Notes under the pieces: generated by a model | The model's database searches: none | Told to the model about the DNA's origin: nothing | Seen by the model: only the letters and a program-made list of their open reading frames with translations | Assembly (NCBI GenBank): GCA_021286765.1 | Contig: JAJTBS010000003.1 | Location: forward strand, 62,001 to 126,000 | Direction: 5' to 3' | Length of the DNA: 64,000 bases | Origin: Holophagaceae bacterium | GTDB lineage: Bacteria > Acidobacteriota > Holophagae > Holophagales > Holophagaceae | Shown here: positions 10,976-18,568 of the stretch, in pieces | Position numbering within the stretch: position 1 is the stretch's first letter | Layout of the letters: each line of letters starts with the position of its first letter | Position numbers and translations under genes: made by a program

Positions 10976-11959
10976 ATGCTCCGTGCTTCCCTGATCTCCC
11001 TGATCGCCCTCGGTGTCGTTGCCCAGGAACCCGCCCAGGCGCCGGCTCCCGCACCTGCCCCCGCCGCGGCTCCCGCGCCCGCCCCCAAGCCCGAGGAGGT
11101 CGCGCTCGCTAAGGTGGGTGGCGAGGTCATCACCGAGGCGGACTTCCAGGCGGCCTTCCGCCTGCTGGGCCAGCAGGAACAGATGCAGATCCTGATGATC
11201 CAGGGGGGCAAGGAGGAATTCGTCAAGCGCATGGCCGAGAGCAAGCTGCTCTCCGTGAAGGCCAAGCGCCTGGAGCTGGACAAGACGCCCAGCTACCAGC
11301 GGGCCCTGGACCGCACCAAGGATGACCTGCTGGCCCGCGAGTTCCTGGCCAAGGAGGGCGAGGCCCTGCAGAAGAAGTTGGTGGTGACCGAGGCCGATGT
11401 GAAGGCCTACTACGACAAGCACCCTGAGCGGTTCAAGCAGCCGGACCTGGTCTCGGTGCGCCACATCCTGGTGTCGGTGAAGCAGGGCGAGAATCCCCAG
11501 GGCCTGAGCGACGCGGATGCCAAGAAGCGCATCGCGAAGATCCAGGCCGAGCTCAAGAAGGGCGCCAAGTTCGAGGACCTGGCCAAGAAGTACACGGACG
11601 ATCCCGGAAGCAAGGAGAGCGGCGGGCTCTATGCGGACCAGGATCCCTCCGCCTGGGTGCCTGAGTTCGGCGCCGCGGCGCGCACGCAGCCCCTGGGCAA
11701 GGTGGGGGCCCCGGTGAAGACCCAGTTCGGCTACCACCTGATCAAGGTGGAGGCGCGCAAGCCCGCCCGTCAGGTCCCTTTCGAGGAGGCCAAGCAGCCC
11801 GCGGAGAAGATGGCCCAGCAGGAGCGCCAGGCCACGATCTGGAACGAACTGATGGACAGCCTCCGCAAGGAGATCCCCTTCGAACTGGTCAAGCCGGCCG
11901 CGCCCAAGTCGCCTGAGGCGCCGAAGGCCGTCGAGGCAGGCAAGGCGGGTGCCCAGTGA
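10976..11959 (+). CDS. periplasmic SurA/PrsA-like peptidyl-prolyl isomerase (catalytic-type)
   Basis: 327 aa, with a short signal peptide and a long Ala-Pro tract (~17-37). A SurA-like N-terminal chaperone module (~40-150) is followed by a parvulin PPIase domain (~155-265): SVRHILVSV carries the first conserved His, GGLYADQDPSAWVPEF is the mid-domain loop and FGYHLIKVE carries the second His. Family role: folding of exported and outer-membrane proteins. The C-terminal tail is Lys/Pro/Ala-rich. The stop overlaps the next start as GTGA at 11956-11959, so the two paralogues are translationally coupled. Confidence 0.92.
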   Translation: MLRASLISLIALGVVAQEPAQAPAPAPAPAAAPAPAPKPEEVALAKVGGEVITEADFQAAFRLLGQQEQMQILMIQGGKEEFVKRMAESKLLSVKAKRLELDKTPSYQRALDRTKDDLLAREFLAKEGEALQKKLVVTEADVKAYYDKHPERFKQPDLVSVRHILVSVKQGENPQGLSDADAKKRIAKIQAELKKGAKFEDLAKKYTDDPGSKESGGLYADQDPSAWVPEFGAAARTQPLGKVGAPVKTQFGYHLIKVEARKPARQVPFEEAKQPAEKMAQQERQATIWNELMDSLRKEIPFELVKPAAPKSPEAPKAVEAGKAGAQ

Positions 11960-12987
11960 AGGCGGCTGCCTCCATCCTGACGGTCCTCCTGGCCGCTCCG
12001 CAGCTGGTGGCGCAGACCAAGCCCGCCGAGGCGAAGCCCGAGACCAAGCCCGAGGCCAAGGCGGACGTCCGTGAGGAGATCCTCGTGGTCGTGAACAGGC
12101 ACATCATCACGCGCCGTGGCCTAACCCAGGCCGTGGAGCAGCAGCACGCCGCGCTTTACCGCCAGTTCTCGGGCAAGGAGCTGGATGAGAAGCTGGCCGA
12201 TGCCCGCGAGAAGACCCTGCAGGGGCTCATCGACGCCTTCCTGCTGGAGGACAAGGGGGCCGAGCTGGGTTCCCCGGTTTCCGATGAATATGTCCGGGCC
12301 AGCATCGACGGCATCAAGAAGGAGAACAACTTCGCCACGGACGCCGATCTGGAGCGGGCCCTCAAGGGCAGCCTCGGCATCGGCCTGCCGGAGTTCATGA
12401 AGCGGCAGAAGCAGCAGGCCACCCAGCAGTTCGTGCTGCAGCGCGAGGTGTTCTCCAAGGTCGCCGTGGAGGATAACGAGCTGCGGGCCTACTACGAGGA
12501 TCACAAGGACGAGTACCGCATGCCCAGCCGGTTCCGCCTCCGCGAGCTGGTGCTCGCCAAGGGCGCCACCGTCGAGGAGCAGACCGAGGCCCGCAAGAAG
12601 CTGGAGGCCATCCAGGCCGAGCTGAAGGGCGGGAAGTCCTTCGAGGAGCTGGCCCGCCTGCACTCCACCAGCCCCAGCAAGGCCACGGGCGGCGACCTGG
12701 GCTGGATGAACAAGGGCTTCCTGCGCGCCAGCATCGAGGAGGCGGCCGTGAAGCTCAAGCCCGAGCAGGTCTCTGCGCCCATCGAAACGGACAAGGATCT
12801 CTATCTGGTCCAGCTCATCGCCCTGGAGGATGCGCCGGTGAAGTCTTTCGCGGAGGTGAAGGCCAAGATCCTGGAGAAGCTCCAGGAGCCCAAGGCCCAG
12901 AACGCCATGGAGCAGTACCTGGCCAACCTCCGCATGCGCGCCAACATCCGCTATCTGGTGCCCAAGGATCAGATCCTGAAGGGGTGA
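11956..12987 (+). CDS. second SurA/PpiC-like chaperone with degenerate parvulin domain
   Basis: 343 aa from the GTG at 11956, which overlaps the previous stop. A signal peptide (to ~20) and a Lys/Glu/Pro linker precede a SurA-N-like helical domain (~40-180) and one parvulin-like domain (~185-295). In that domain the positions that hold His in the upstream paralogue are not His: the HILV strand reads RELVLA and the GYHLI strand reads DLYLVQLI. GGDLGWMNKG is kept. I infer a chaperone that has lost or reduced prolyl isomerase activity, as in the first parvulin domain of E. coli SurA. It is 4 bases upstream of the S4-domain gene. Confidence 0.88.
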   Translation: MKAAASILTVLLAAPQLVAQTKPAEAKPETKPEAKADVREEILVVVNRHIITRRGLTQAVEQQHAALYRQFSGKELDEKLADAREKTLQGLIDAFLLEDKGAELGSPVSDEYVRASIDGIKKENNFATDADLERALKGSLGIGLPEFMKRQKQQATQQFVLQREVFSKVAVEDNELRAYYEDHKDEYRMPSRFRLRELVLAKGATVEEQTEARKKLEAIQAELKGGKSFEELARLHSTSPSKATGGDLGWMNKGFLRASIEEAAVKLKPEQVSAPIETDKDLYLVQLIALEDAPVKSFAEVKAKILEKLQEPKAQNAMEQYLANLRMRANIRYLVPKDQILKG

Positions 12988-12991
12988 TGCC

Positions 12992-13315
12992 GTGCGTCTC
13001 GACGCCTTCCTGAAGAAGAGCCTGCTCATCAAGCGGCGCGAGCTGGCCAATCAGCTTTGCGACGAGGGAATGGTGCGGGTGAACGGGGTGCCCCGGAAGG
13101 CCAGCCAGGATGTGAAGGCCGAAGACGAGCTTGAGTTTCCACTCTACAACCGGGTGCTGAAGGTCCGTGTGCTCTCCCTGCCCGAAGGCAACGTGAAGAA
13201 GGCGGATCAGTGGTCCCTCTTCGAGGTGCTGGAGGACAAGCGGATTCCCCTGGACTTGGGCTTCGGCGACGAGGATCCCTTCGCCCCGCCCCCCAAGGCG
13301 CCCCGCAACCACTAG
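12992..13315 (+). CDS. S4-domain RNA-binding protein, RqcP/HslR family
   Basis: 107 aa with a GTG start 4 bases after the upstream stop. The first ~60 residues are an S4 RNA-binding fold: MRLDAFLKKSLLIKRRELAN, then DEGMVRVNGVPRKASQDVKAEDELEF. The pattern is closest to RqcP (Bacillus YabO), which binds 50S-peptidyl-tRNA during ribosome-associated quality control; E. coli HslR (Hsp15) recycles similar 50S complexes. The ~40-residue acidic/Pro tail is not conserved in what I recall of either. It sits in an operon with protein-folding factors, consistent with quality control. RqcP versus HslR cannot be decided without an alignment. Confidence 0.85.
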   Translation: MRLDAFLKKSLLIKRRELANQLCDEGMVRVNGVPRKASQDVKAEDELEFPLYNRVLKVRVLSLPEGNVKKADQWSLFEVLEDKRIPLDLGFGDEDPFAPPPKAPRNH

Positions 13316-13367
13316 ACAGCCACCGTCGCATCCGGGGCGCGATCCTGATGCCAGACCCGGAGTCCCC

Positions 13368-14348
13368 ATGCCTGACCAGCCCCCCATCCGGACCCTGAAG
13401 GAGGGCGATCTGTTCCAGGGATTCCTCCTGGCCCAGGAGGCCGCCTACAAGATCAGCACCAAGGGCAGCGAGTACCTGGAACTGAAGCTGGCCGACGCCT
13501 CCGGCGACCTGAAGGCCTTCCTCTGGGATGTCCGGGCCATCGAGGGGGATTTGGAGGCCATCCGGGCCGACGTCTTCCTGCGGGTGAAGGGCGCGGTCAC
13601 CAGCTACAACGGGCGCCTCCAGATGAAGCTGGACAAGGCCCGGTTTGCCGCCGACACCGAAGTGGGCGATCTGTCGGCTTTCTTCCCCGTGAGCGCCCGG
13701 CCGGTGCCCGAGATGTTGGATGAGCTGGACCGCATCATCGCCTCGGTCCGCGATCCCTGGATCGGCCAGCTCCTGAAGGCGCTCTTCGTGGAGGATGGTG
13801 ACCTCCGCGCCGCCTTCGCCCTGGCCCCCGCGGCCAAGTCCATGCACCACGCCTTCCTGGGAGGCCTGCTGGAACACACCCTGTCGATCCTGGGCATGGC
13901 AGAGCGGGCCTGCGCCCACTACCGGGCCCTGAATCGGGATCTGGTGGTGGCCGGCGTCTTCCTCCATGACGTGGGGAAGACGGCCGAGCTGAGCTACCAG
14001 CGCAGCTTCGGGTACACCGATGCCGGCAACCTGCTGGGCCACATCGCCCTGGAGGCCGACTGGATCAGCCGCGCGGTGGGCAAGATCCCCGGATTCCCCG
14101 AGGAGCTGCGGATGCAGATCCTGCACATCGTCCTGAGCCACCACGGGCGCCTGGAATTCGGCTCGCCGGTGCTGCCGAAGACGCCCGAGGCCCTCCTGGT
14201 CCACCACCTGGACGACCTGGATGGGAAACTGGAGGCCATGTTCCGCGCGGTGCAGGATGAGGCTGGCGGCGGTTCCTGGAGCCCGTACAGCCGGGCCCTG
14301 GAGCGCATGGTCTACCGCAACCGGTGGCCTGGAATCGGCCAAGCCTGA
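13368..14348 (+). CDS. YhaM-like 3'-5' exoribonuclease (OB fold + HD domain)
   Basis: 326 aa; ATG at 13368 preceded by GGAG. The N-terminal ~110 residues look like an OB-type nucleic-acid binding fold (YLELKLADASGDLKAFLWD). The HD phosphohydrolase domain follows at ~165-300: MHHAFLGGLLEHTLSI, then FLHDVGKTAELSY with the HD pair, LLGHIALEADWI and LSHHGRLEFGSPVLPKTPEA, all as in YhaM. Known YhaM degrades RNA/ssDNA in the 3'-5' direction using Mn2+. It follows the RqcP-like gene by 52 bases on the same strand. Confidence in the family is high; the substrate is inferred. Confidence 0.9.
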   Translation: MPDQPPIRTLKEGDLFQGFLLAQEAAYKISTKGSEYLELKLADASGDLKAFLWDVRAIEGDLEAIRADVFLRVKGAVTSYNGRLQMKLDKARFAADTEVGDLSAFFPVSARPVPEMLDELDRIIASVRDPWIGQLLKALFVEDGDLRAAFALAPAAKSMHHAFLGGLLEHTLSILGMAERACAHYRALNRDLVVAGVFLHDVGKTAELSYQRSFGYTDAGNLLGHIALEADWISRAVGKIPGFPEELRMQILHIVLSHHGRLEFGSPVLPKTPEALLVHHLDDLDGKLEAMFRAVQDEAGGGSWSPYSRALERMVYRNRWPGIGQA

Positions 14349-14350
14349 GG

Positions 14351-14370
14351 CCTGTTCGAATCCGAACAGG
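14351..14370. repeat. perfect 8-bp palindrome downstream of the yhaM-like gene
   Basis: CCTGTTCG and CGAACAGG are exact reverse complements separated by the 4 bases AATC. It starts 2 bases after the yhaM-like stop. There is no T-run, so it is not a clear intrinsic terminator; it could be an RNA 3'-end stem or a protein operator. Function unknown. Confidence 0.5.
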
Positions 14371-14507
14371 TGCGAACCTGCCCGACCAGTACTGGACAGA
14401 AAAGGACCAGATGACTGGGACCTCTGGGCAGGACCCGCTGGGCAAACCCAGGGGGGAAGTGCTGGCACTTCAAGAGCTGTGCCTTTTTGGCCAGGGTAGA
14501 AAATTCC

Positions 14508-14522
14508 TGGCACGGCTCTGGC
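14508..14522 (+). promoter_or_regulatory. candidate sigma-54 promoter before the 161-aa gene
   Basis: The sequence TGGCACGGCTCTGGC has the GG and GC dinucleotides exactly 10 bases apart, as in -24/-12 promoters (TGGCAC-N5-TTGC). Only the second base of the -12 box differs (TGGC for TTGC). The expected start point would be ~14534, leaving a ~22-base leader with GAGGTGG before the ATG at 14556. A weaker second match begins at 14463. No sigma-54 activator gene is in the window. Confidence 0.4.
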
Positions 14523-14555
14523 TCTTGGGAGGTTCAGTCCTTCCTGAGGTGGTCC

Positions 14556-15041
14556 ATGAAGCTCTCCCGCAAAGCCAAGCGCTACGACGACTCGGTTCTC
14601 CCCGGGGAGTTCCAGGGTTTCGAGACCTTCCATCAGACGGATGCCGAGCTGGAAGGGACTTTGGACGGCTTCCTCCGCCGGGCCGAGGGAGGGGTGCAGC
14701 TGGGCGAGATGGTGCTTGAGCGCCATGTGCCCAAGAAGCTCAGCTTCGCCAAGCTGAAGACCAAGGCTGAGAAGCTCTCCGAGCAGGTGGACTACCTCAA
14801 GGAGCGTCTGGAGATCGTGGACCACGACCGCCGGGGGATGTACATCCAGCTCCGCAGCCTGCCCCCCTACAAGGACGACACCCAGATCCAGTTCAACGAG
14901 ATCAGCATCGGCAAGAACAAGATCGTGGTGAAGCGCATCGCCTTCTACCGCAAGGACGAGGTCAAGCAGCAGGTGCCCCTCCAGCTGTCCGAACTGGAAC
15001 TCAAGCGCCTCCTGTTCGATATTCGACAGGCCATTGCGTAG
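14556..15041 (+). CDS. unrecognised conserved-looking soluble protein, 161 aa
   Basis: I do not recognise this protein. The ATG at 14556 (MKLSRKAKRYDDS) has GAGGTGG just upstream; longer in-frame starts give an unconvincing leader. It has no signal peptide or membrane segment. The composition is strongly charged: a basic N terminus, a Glu/Asp-rich stretch (~20-45), a Lys-rich helical region (LSFAKLKTKAEKLSEQVDYLKERLE, about residues 62-85, likely coiled coil), then a beta-like segment (FNEISIGKNKIVVKRIAFYRK) and a C-terminal helix. Codon use looks normal for the neighbourhood. It stands alone between a candidate sigma-54 promoter and a strong terminator, so it is probably monocistronic. Confidence 0.75.
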   Translation: MKLSRKAKRYDDSVLPGEFQGFETFHQTDAELEGTLDGFLRRAEGGVQLGEMVLERHVPKKLSFAKLKTKAEKLSEQVDYLKERLEIVDHDRRGMYIQLRSLPPYKDDTQIQFNEISIGKNKIVVKRIAFYRKDEVKQQVPLQLSELELKRLLFDIRQAIA

Positions 15042-15070
15042 GTATTTTAATCGTTGCTTAGTTGAGCCAT

Positions 15071-15109
15071 AACTTCAAAAAGGGCGCCGATGGCGCCCTT
15101 TTTGAAGTT
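15071..15109. terminator. bidirectional intrinsic terminator
   Basis: An 18-bp perfect stem (AACTTCAAAAAGGGCGCC and its exact complement) closes a 3-base GAT loop. A-rich and T-rich flanks are symmetrical, so it can terminate transcripts from both sides. It lies between the stop of the plus-strand 161-aa gene (15041) and the stop of the convergent LapAB-like gene (15129). It is the strongest terminator in the window. Confidence 0.92.
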
Positions 15110-15128
15110 CCAGGTTGGTGGTCACCCT

Positions 15129-16493
15129 TCAAAGCATCGCCATCCACGACCCCGACTCGTTCCGGATGGGGCCTTCGGGCAGGTCGCTTTCCTTGAACAT
15201 GAAGTGGTTGCTGTTCCAGCTGCCGCAGTTCTCGCAGCGGTCGGCGAAATCCTGGGTGCGCTGGCCGCACACGGCGCACTCGTAGCGCAGCTTGAGGATC
15301 CCCAGGTTGCGGAGCAGCTGGCGGTACTCGTTCAGGGCGGCATCCAGCCGGGCACGGCGGCTGTGGATCTTGGCCATGAAGAAGAAGAGGATGGGGCTGT
15401 AGACCACCTGGCTGCGGACCTCCTGGAACAGATCCAGGGCCTCGTCCAGGATCTCCAGGCGGTAGAGCATCTTGCCCAGGAAGAACTTGGCGGTGGTGGC
15501 GTGCTTGGAGGTGGCCGCCAGGCGGCGCATGAGGGCGAGGCCATCCTCGGGGCGTCCCAGCTGGATGAAGTAGTCCTCAAGCTCCTGCAGGAAGGTTCCC
15601 TCGCCGGTCTTGCGGAAGCCCTCGATGAGGATCTCCAGGCCCTGAGCCTCCTGGTCCTGGAGGATCATGCAGCGACCCAGGCTGAGGTAGGCGGGCACGA
15701 AGTCGGGCTCGTCCTTGATGACCTGCTGGAAGATCTGGGCGGCGTCCTTGAACTGGTCCGCATCCACCTTGGCCATGCCGATCTGGTAGGCCAGGGCGGA
15801 GCCCTGGGCCTTCTCGCCCTGGGTCAGTTCGGCAGCGAAGTGGGTCAGCAGCTTCTTGTGGGCTTCGGCGGCCTCCTCCCAGCGCTGGGCCTCCATGTGG
15901 ATGGCCCGCAGGCGCCGCCAGGCGCGGAGCGCCTTCTTGGGGTGGTCGGCGGCCAGCTTCTTGAGCACGGCCACGGAAGCCTCGGGATTCCGGACCGCCA
16001 TGAGGGCCTCGGCCAGCTGGTAGCGGCCCTCGACCTGGTCTGGAACTTCATCGCAGAGGGCCTGGAAGAGCTTCACGGCCTCGTCCGCGCCGCCGGTCTT
16101 GATGAGGATCTCGCCCAGCAGGATCCGCGCGGGGATGTGCTCCTTGCGCTGATCGAGGATGGTCTCGAGGATCTCCTTCGCTTCGCGGGGAAGCCCGTGG
16201 GCCACCAGGTCGCGGGCATCCTGCATGCGCTCGGAAATGCGCTTCACCAGGCGGGTGTCGGCGGAGTCGTTGAGGCCGCGCACCAGGCGGATCACTTCCA
16301 TGATGCCGGTGTAGAGGACGTTGAGCAGGAAGCCGAGCAGGAAGGTGATGAGGATGACGCTCTGCAGCTTGATGCTTTCGCCGAAGACGACCACCTCGCG
16401 CACCAGCAGGTCGTGGTTCGTGAGGTACAGGTTGCCCAGCACCATCAGGACCAGCAGCAGCAGCACGATGAAGAACACATTGACCAGACGCAT
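15129..16493 (-). CDS. LapA-LapB-like fusion: two-TM head, TPR array, rubredoxin-type zinc/iron knuckle
   Basis: 454 aa from the ATG at 16493. The first ~75 residues hold two TM helices with a short strand between (VREVVVFGESIKLQSV), the pattern of LapA (DUF1049). A run of about eight TPR-like helical pairs follows (~85-410). The C terminus has two CxxC pairs (YECAVCGQRT...RCENCGSWN, ~415-435), as in the rubredoxin-like domain of LapB. In E. coli LapA and LapB are separate inner-membrane proteins that control LpxC turnover and LPS assembly. The combination in one chain points to a fused LapAB regulator; that function is inferred. It ends against the bidirectional terminator. Confidence 0.85.
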   Translation of the reverse strand: MRLVNVFFIVLLLLVLMVLGNLYLTNHDLLVREVVVFGESIKLQSVILITFLLGFLLNVLYTGIMEVIRLVRGLNDSADTRLVKRISERMQDARDLVAHGLPREAKEILETILDQRKEHIPARILLGEILIKTGGADEAVKLFQALCDEVPDQVEGRYQLAEALMAVRNPEASVAVLKKLAADHPKKALRAWRRLRAIHMEAQRWEEAAEAHKKLLTHFAAELTQGEKAQGSALAYQIGMAKVDADQFKDAAQIFQQVIKDEPDFVPAYLSLGRCMILQDQEAQGLEILIEGFRKTGEGTFLQELEDYFIQLGRPEDGLALMRRLAATSKHATTAKFFLGKMLYRLEILDEALDLFQEVRSQVVYSPILFFFMAKIHSRRARLDAALNEYRQLLRNLGILKLRYECAVCGQRTQDFADRCENCGSWNSNHFMFKESDLPEGPIRNESGSWMAML

Positions 16494-16552
16494 GGGCGGC
16501 CCTCGAAAACCTGCGCCTAGCATGACACAGGTCGGCGGTCAGCCTTCCTGGG

Positions 16553-16675
16553 CCTTGTCCGCCCACTCCTTCGCCGCCTTCTTCGCCCTGTGGGCTCAGA
16601 CCTCTCCCTCGGAGGCGCGGAGCATGCAGGCCATCACGCCCCTTCATCCTTGTCCGCCCACTCCTTCGCCGCCTT
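16553..16675. repeat. 28-bp direct repeat: duplicated 3' end of the uracil-DNA glycosylase gene
   Basis: The same 28 bases occur at 16553-16580 and 16648-16675, 95 bases apart. In the second copy they encode KAAKEWADK near the end of the glycosylase (minus strand). In the first, non-coding copy, the same frame reads KAAKEWADKAQEG and a stop. This looks like a remnant of the gene's tail left by partial duplication or by replacement of the C terminus. The ~140 bases 16494-16633 hold no other gene. Confidence 0.85.
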
Positions 16676-17443
16676 GAGGTCCTCCCACACGGCGCGGCGC
16701 ACGTCCTGCGTGTACTGGCGCAGCACGTAGGCCGGATGGAAGGTGGGCATGACGGGGATCTCGCGATTCCCCACCACCACCCGCTTCCACTGGCCGCGCA
16801 CCCGCGTGATGCCCTCGCTGACGCCCACCAGCTCGCGCAGTGGCGTGGCGCCCAGGGTGACGATCACGGCGGGCCGGATCAGCTCGATCTGGCGGCGCAG
16901 GTAGCCAAGGCAGGCGCGGGCCTCCTCGGGGGTCGGGGTGCGGTTGTCGGGGGGGCGGCACTTCACCACGTTGGCGATGTAGGTCTGGTCGCGCCTCAGC
17001 CCGATGGCGCCGATCATCTTGTCCAGCAGCTCTCCAGCCTTGCCCACGAAGGGTCGGCCGTGAAGGTCCTCGTCCCGGCCGGGTCCCTCGCCCACGAACA
17101 TGAGCGGGGCCTGGGCATCCCCTTCGCCGAAGACGAACTTCAGGCGGCCCGGTCCCAATGGGCAGGCCAGGCAGCCCTGGATGGCAAGCTGCAGCTCCTG
17201 GAGGCTGGTGGCGCCGGCCACGGCCTCGGAGGTTGGACAGCCCACTGGATCGGTGGGCGGCGTGTAGGCCGCCACAGCCCGAGGGGAGGCGACTGGGGCT
17301 GGACGGGCGGCCGAGGGGCGAGCTGGGGGCGGTTCCATGGCGGCGGCCGGGGCCGCGGGAACGGCCGTGGCGGGCTCGCGCACCAAGCCCATCACCCCCA
17401 ACTCCTCGAGGGTGTCGCGCCAGGCTTGAAGCGGATGATCCAT
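16634..17443 (-). CDS. uracil-DNA glycosylase, family 4 type (Fe-S)
   Basis: 269 aa from the ATG at 17443. It removes uracil from DNA in base-excision repair. An Ala/Pro-rich linker (~25-75) follows a short N-terminal helix; similar linkers occur in many family-4 proteins. The catalytic domain shows CLACPLG (first cluster cysteines), FVGEGPGRDEDLHGRPFVGKAGELL, VVKCRPPDNRTPTPEEARACLGYL with further cluster Cys, and MPTFHPAYVLR near the end. GEGPG with a downstream Asp/Glu is the family-4 active-site strand. It is divergent from the ECF sigma gene. The C-terminal coding tail is repeated just beyond the stop (see the direct repeat). Confidence 0.93.
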   Translation of the reverse strand: MDHPLQAWRDTLEELGVMGLVREPATAVPAAPAAAMEPPPARPSAARPAPVASPRAVAAYTPPTDPVGCPTSEAVAGATSLQELQLAIQGCLACPLGPGRLKFVFGEGDAQAPLMFVGEGPGRDEDLHGRPFVGKAGELLDKMIGAIGLRRDQTYIANVVKCRPPDNRTPTPEEARACLGYLRRQIELIRPAVIVTLGATPLRELVGVSEGITRVRGQWKRVVVGNREIPVMPTFHPAYVLRQYTQDVRRAVWEDLKAAKEWADKDEGA

Positions 17444-17461
17444 ACCCTTCCAGGCTATCCC

Positions 17462-17490
17462 GGAACTTCTCCTCTGCATCGGGCATCCTA
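17462..17490 (+). promoter_or_regulatory. candidate ECF-type promoter upstream of its own sigma gene
   Basis: GGAACTT at 17462-17468 matches the typical -35 element of ECF sigma factors (GGAAC core). With a 16-base spacer the -10 falls on ATCCTA at 17485-17490, giving a start near 17496 and a very short leader before the GGAG ribosome site and the ATG at 17509. This fits autoregulation, common for ECF operons, but the -10 motif of this sigma is unknown. Confidence 0.45.
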
Positions 17491-17508
17491 AGGCGTCGGA
17501 GCTCATGC

Positions 17509-18024
17509 ATGTCGCAGTCCCCCATGGAAACCCCGTTCGGCACGCAGGAGGCCTTTCATGCCGCCTTCGCCGAGCTCTACCCAAGGCTCGTGAGCTATTC
17601 ACGGCGCTACGGGGCCACTTTCCCGGAAGACATCGCCCAGGAGGCGTTCGTCATCCTCATGCAGCGTGAGGAGCGGGTGGAACATCCCACCGCCTTCCTG
17701 TACGGCACCGTGCGAACCCTGTCCCTCACCGAGCGACGCCCCATGAAGAACCAGAACCTCAGCCTGGAAGCCGTCACCGAGCCCGGCCTCGGCGGGGGGG
17801 CCGACGACATGGTGCTCAACCAGGAGGTGCGGGAGCGCATGCGATCGCTTTCGCCAACCTTCCGCGAGGCGCTCTGGCTCTTCGTGGTGGAAGGGCTCTC
17901 CATCCGGGAGATCGCGGACATCCTCGCCATTCCCGAGGCCACCGTGAAGACCCGCATCCACCGGGCCAAGGCCCAGCTCAAAGATCAGCTCAATCCTTCA
18001 GGAGGCCTGCATGCCCTGGTCTGA
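17509..18024 (+). CDS. ECF-type RNA polymerase sigma factor
   Basis: 171 aa; ATG at 17509 with GGAG 7 bases upstream. Region 2 is at ~20-60 (LYPRLVSYSRRYGATFPEDIAQEAF) and binds core polymerase and the -10. Region 4 is at ~110-165 (LSPTFREALWLFVVEGLSIREIADIL...ATVKTRIHRAKAQLKDQL), a helix-turn-helix for the -35. Regions 1 and 3 are absent, so it is group 4. The next gene starts inside its last 14 bases and encodes a single-TM protein that may be its anti-sigma factor. It lies divergent from the uracil-DNA glycosylase gene. Confidence 0.93.
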   Translation: MSQSPMETPFGTQEAFHAAFAELYPRLVSYSRRYGATFPEDIAQEAFVILMQREERVEHPTAFLYGTVRTLSLTERRPMKNQNLSLEAVTEPGLGGGADDMVLNQEVRERMRSLSPTFREALWLFVVEGLSIREIADILAIPEATVKTRIHRAKAQLKDQLNPSGGLHALV

Positions 18025-18529
18025 TCCCGCCCGGCGCTTCGAACCCGCCGAGGATGTCCAGCTCCGAGCGGAGCTCCGCGACCTGCTGGGCCTGGGGCCC
18101 GTGGCGGCTCTCCGGCCCTCGGAACCGACGGCGGAACTCAATGCCCTGGCTGATGATCTGCGGCGGGAGGCCCAGCGCCGCAGCCGCACGGAGCGCAAGC
18201 GGCCCACCTGGGGCCTCCTGGCCGCCGCGGCCTTGCCCCTGTTGGCGGCCTTGGCCGGGCTGGGAACCTGGGGCTTCCAGCAGAAGCACCGGGCCGATGA
18301 CCTTGCCGCCCAGACCCAGCGGCAGGACCAGGAGCTGACGCGGCTCGCCGCGCTTCATGCTTCCGAGGTGGCCAAGGAACGCCAGGCCAAGGAACAAATT
18401 CAGCAGGAATTGCAGTTGGCTTCACGGAAGGGAAGCCGCAAGGCGGAACCCTACCTGGTCATTCCCGTGGAAAAGCCCCTCAAGACCATGGGTGACGACT
18501 ATCAGAGGGTGAAGCAGAAGCCCCAGTAG
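18011..18529 (+). CDS. single-pass membrane protein, possible anti-sigma factor
   Basis: 172 aa; ATG at 18011 with AGGAGG 5 bases upstream, overlapping the sigma gene by 14 bases. The cytoplasmic part (~1-65) is charged and helical. One TM helix lies at ~68-88 (WGLLAAAALPLLAALAGLGTWG), then a coiled coil (~92-140) rich in Gln/Glu/Lys, and a basic C-terminal tail. The topology and position are those of an anti-sigma factor, but the zinc-binding HxxxCxxC motif of classical ZAS anti-sigmas is absent and I see no known family. Role inferred from context only. Confidence 0.8.
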   Translation: MPWSDPARRFEPAEDVQLRAELRDLLGLGPVAALRPSEPTAELNALADDLRREAQRRSRTERKRPTWGLLAAAALPLLAALAGLGTWGFQQKHRADDLAAQTQRQDQELTRLAALHASEVAKERQAKEQIQQELQLASRKGSRKAEPYLVIPVEKPLKTMGDDYQRVKQKPQ

Positions 18530-18568
18530 TCGGCACGGTCCTGGCAACGCCAAAGGCAAGGTGTGCCC

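Noticed and set aside
14351-14362. GTTCGAATCC-like T-arm motif suggesting a tRNA
   Set aside because: The flanking bases do not form a T-stem or acceptor and no anticodon arm is present; it belongs to an 8-bp palindrome.
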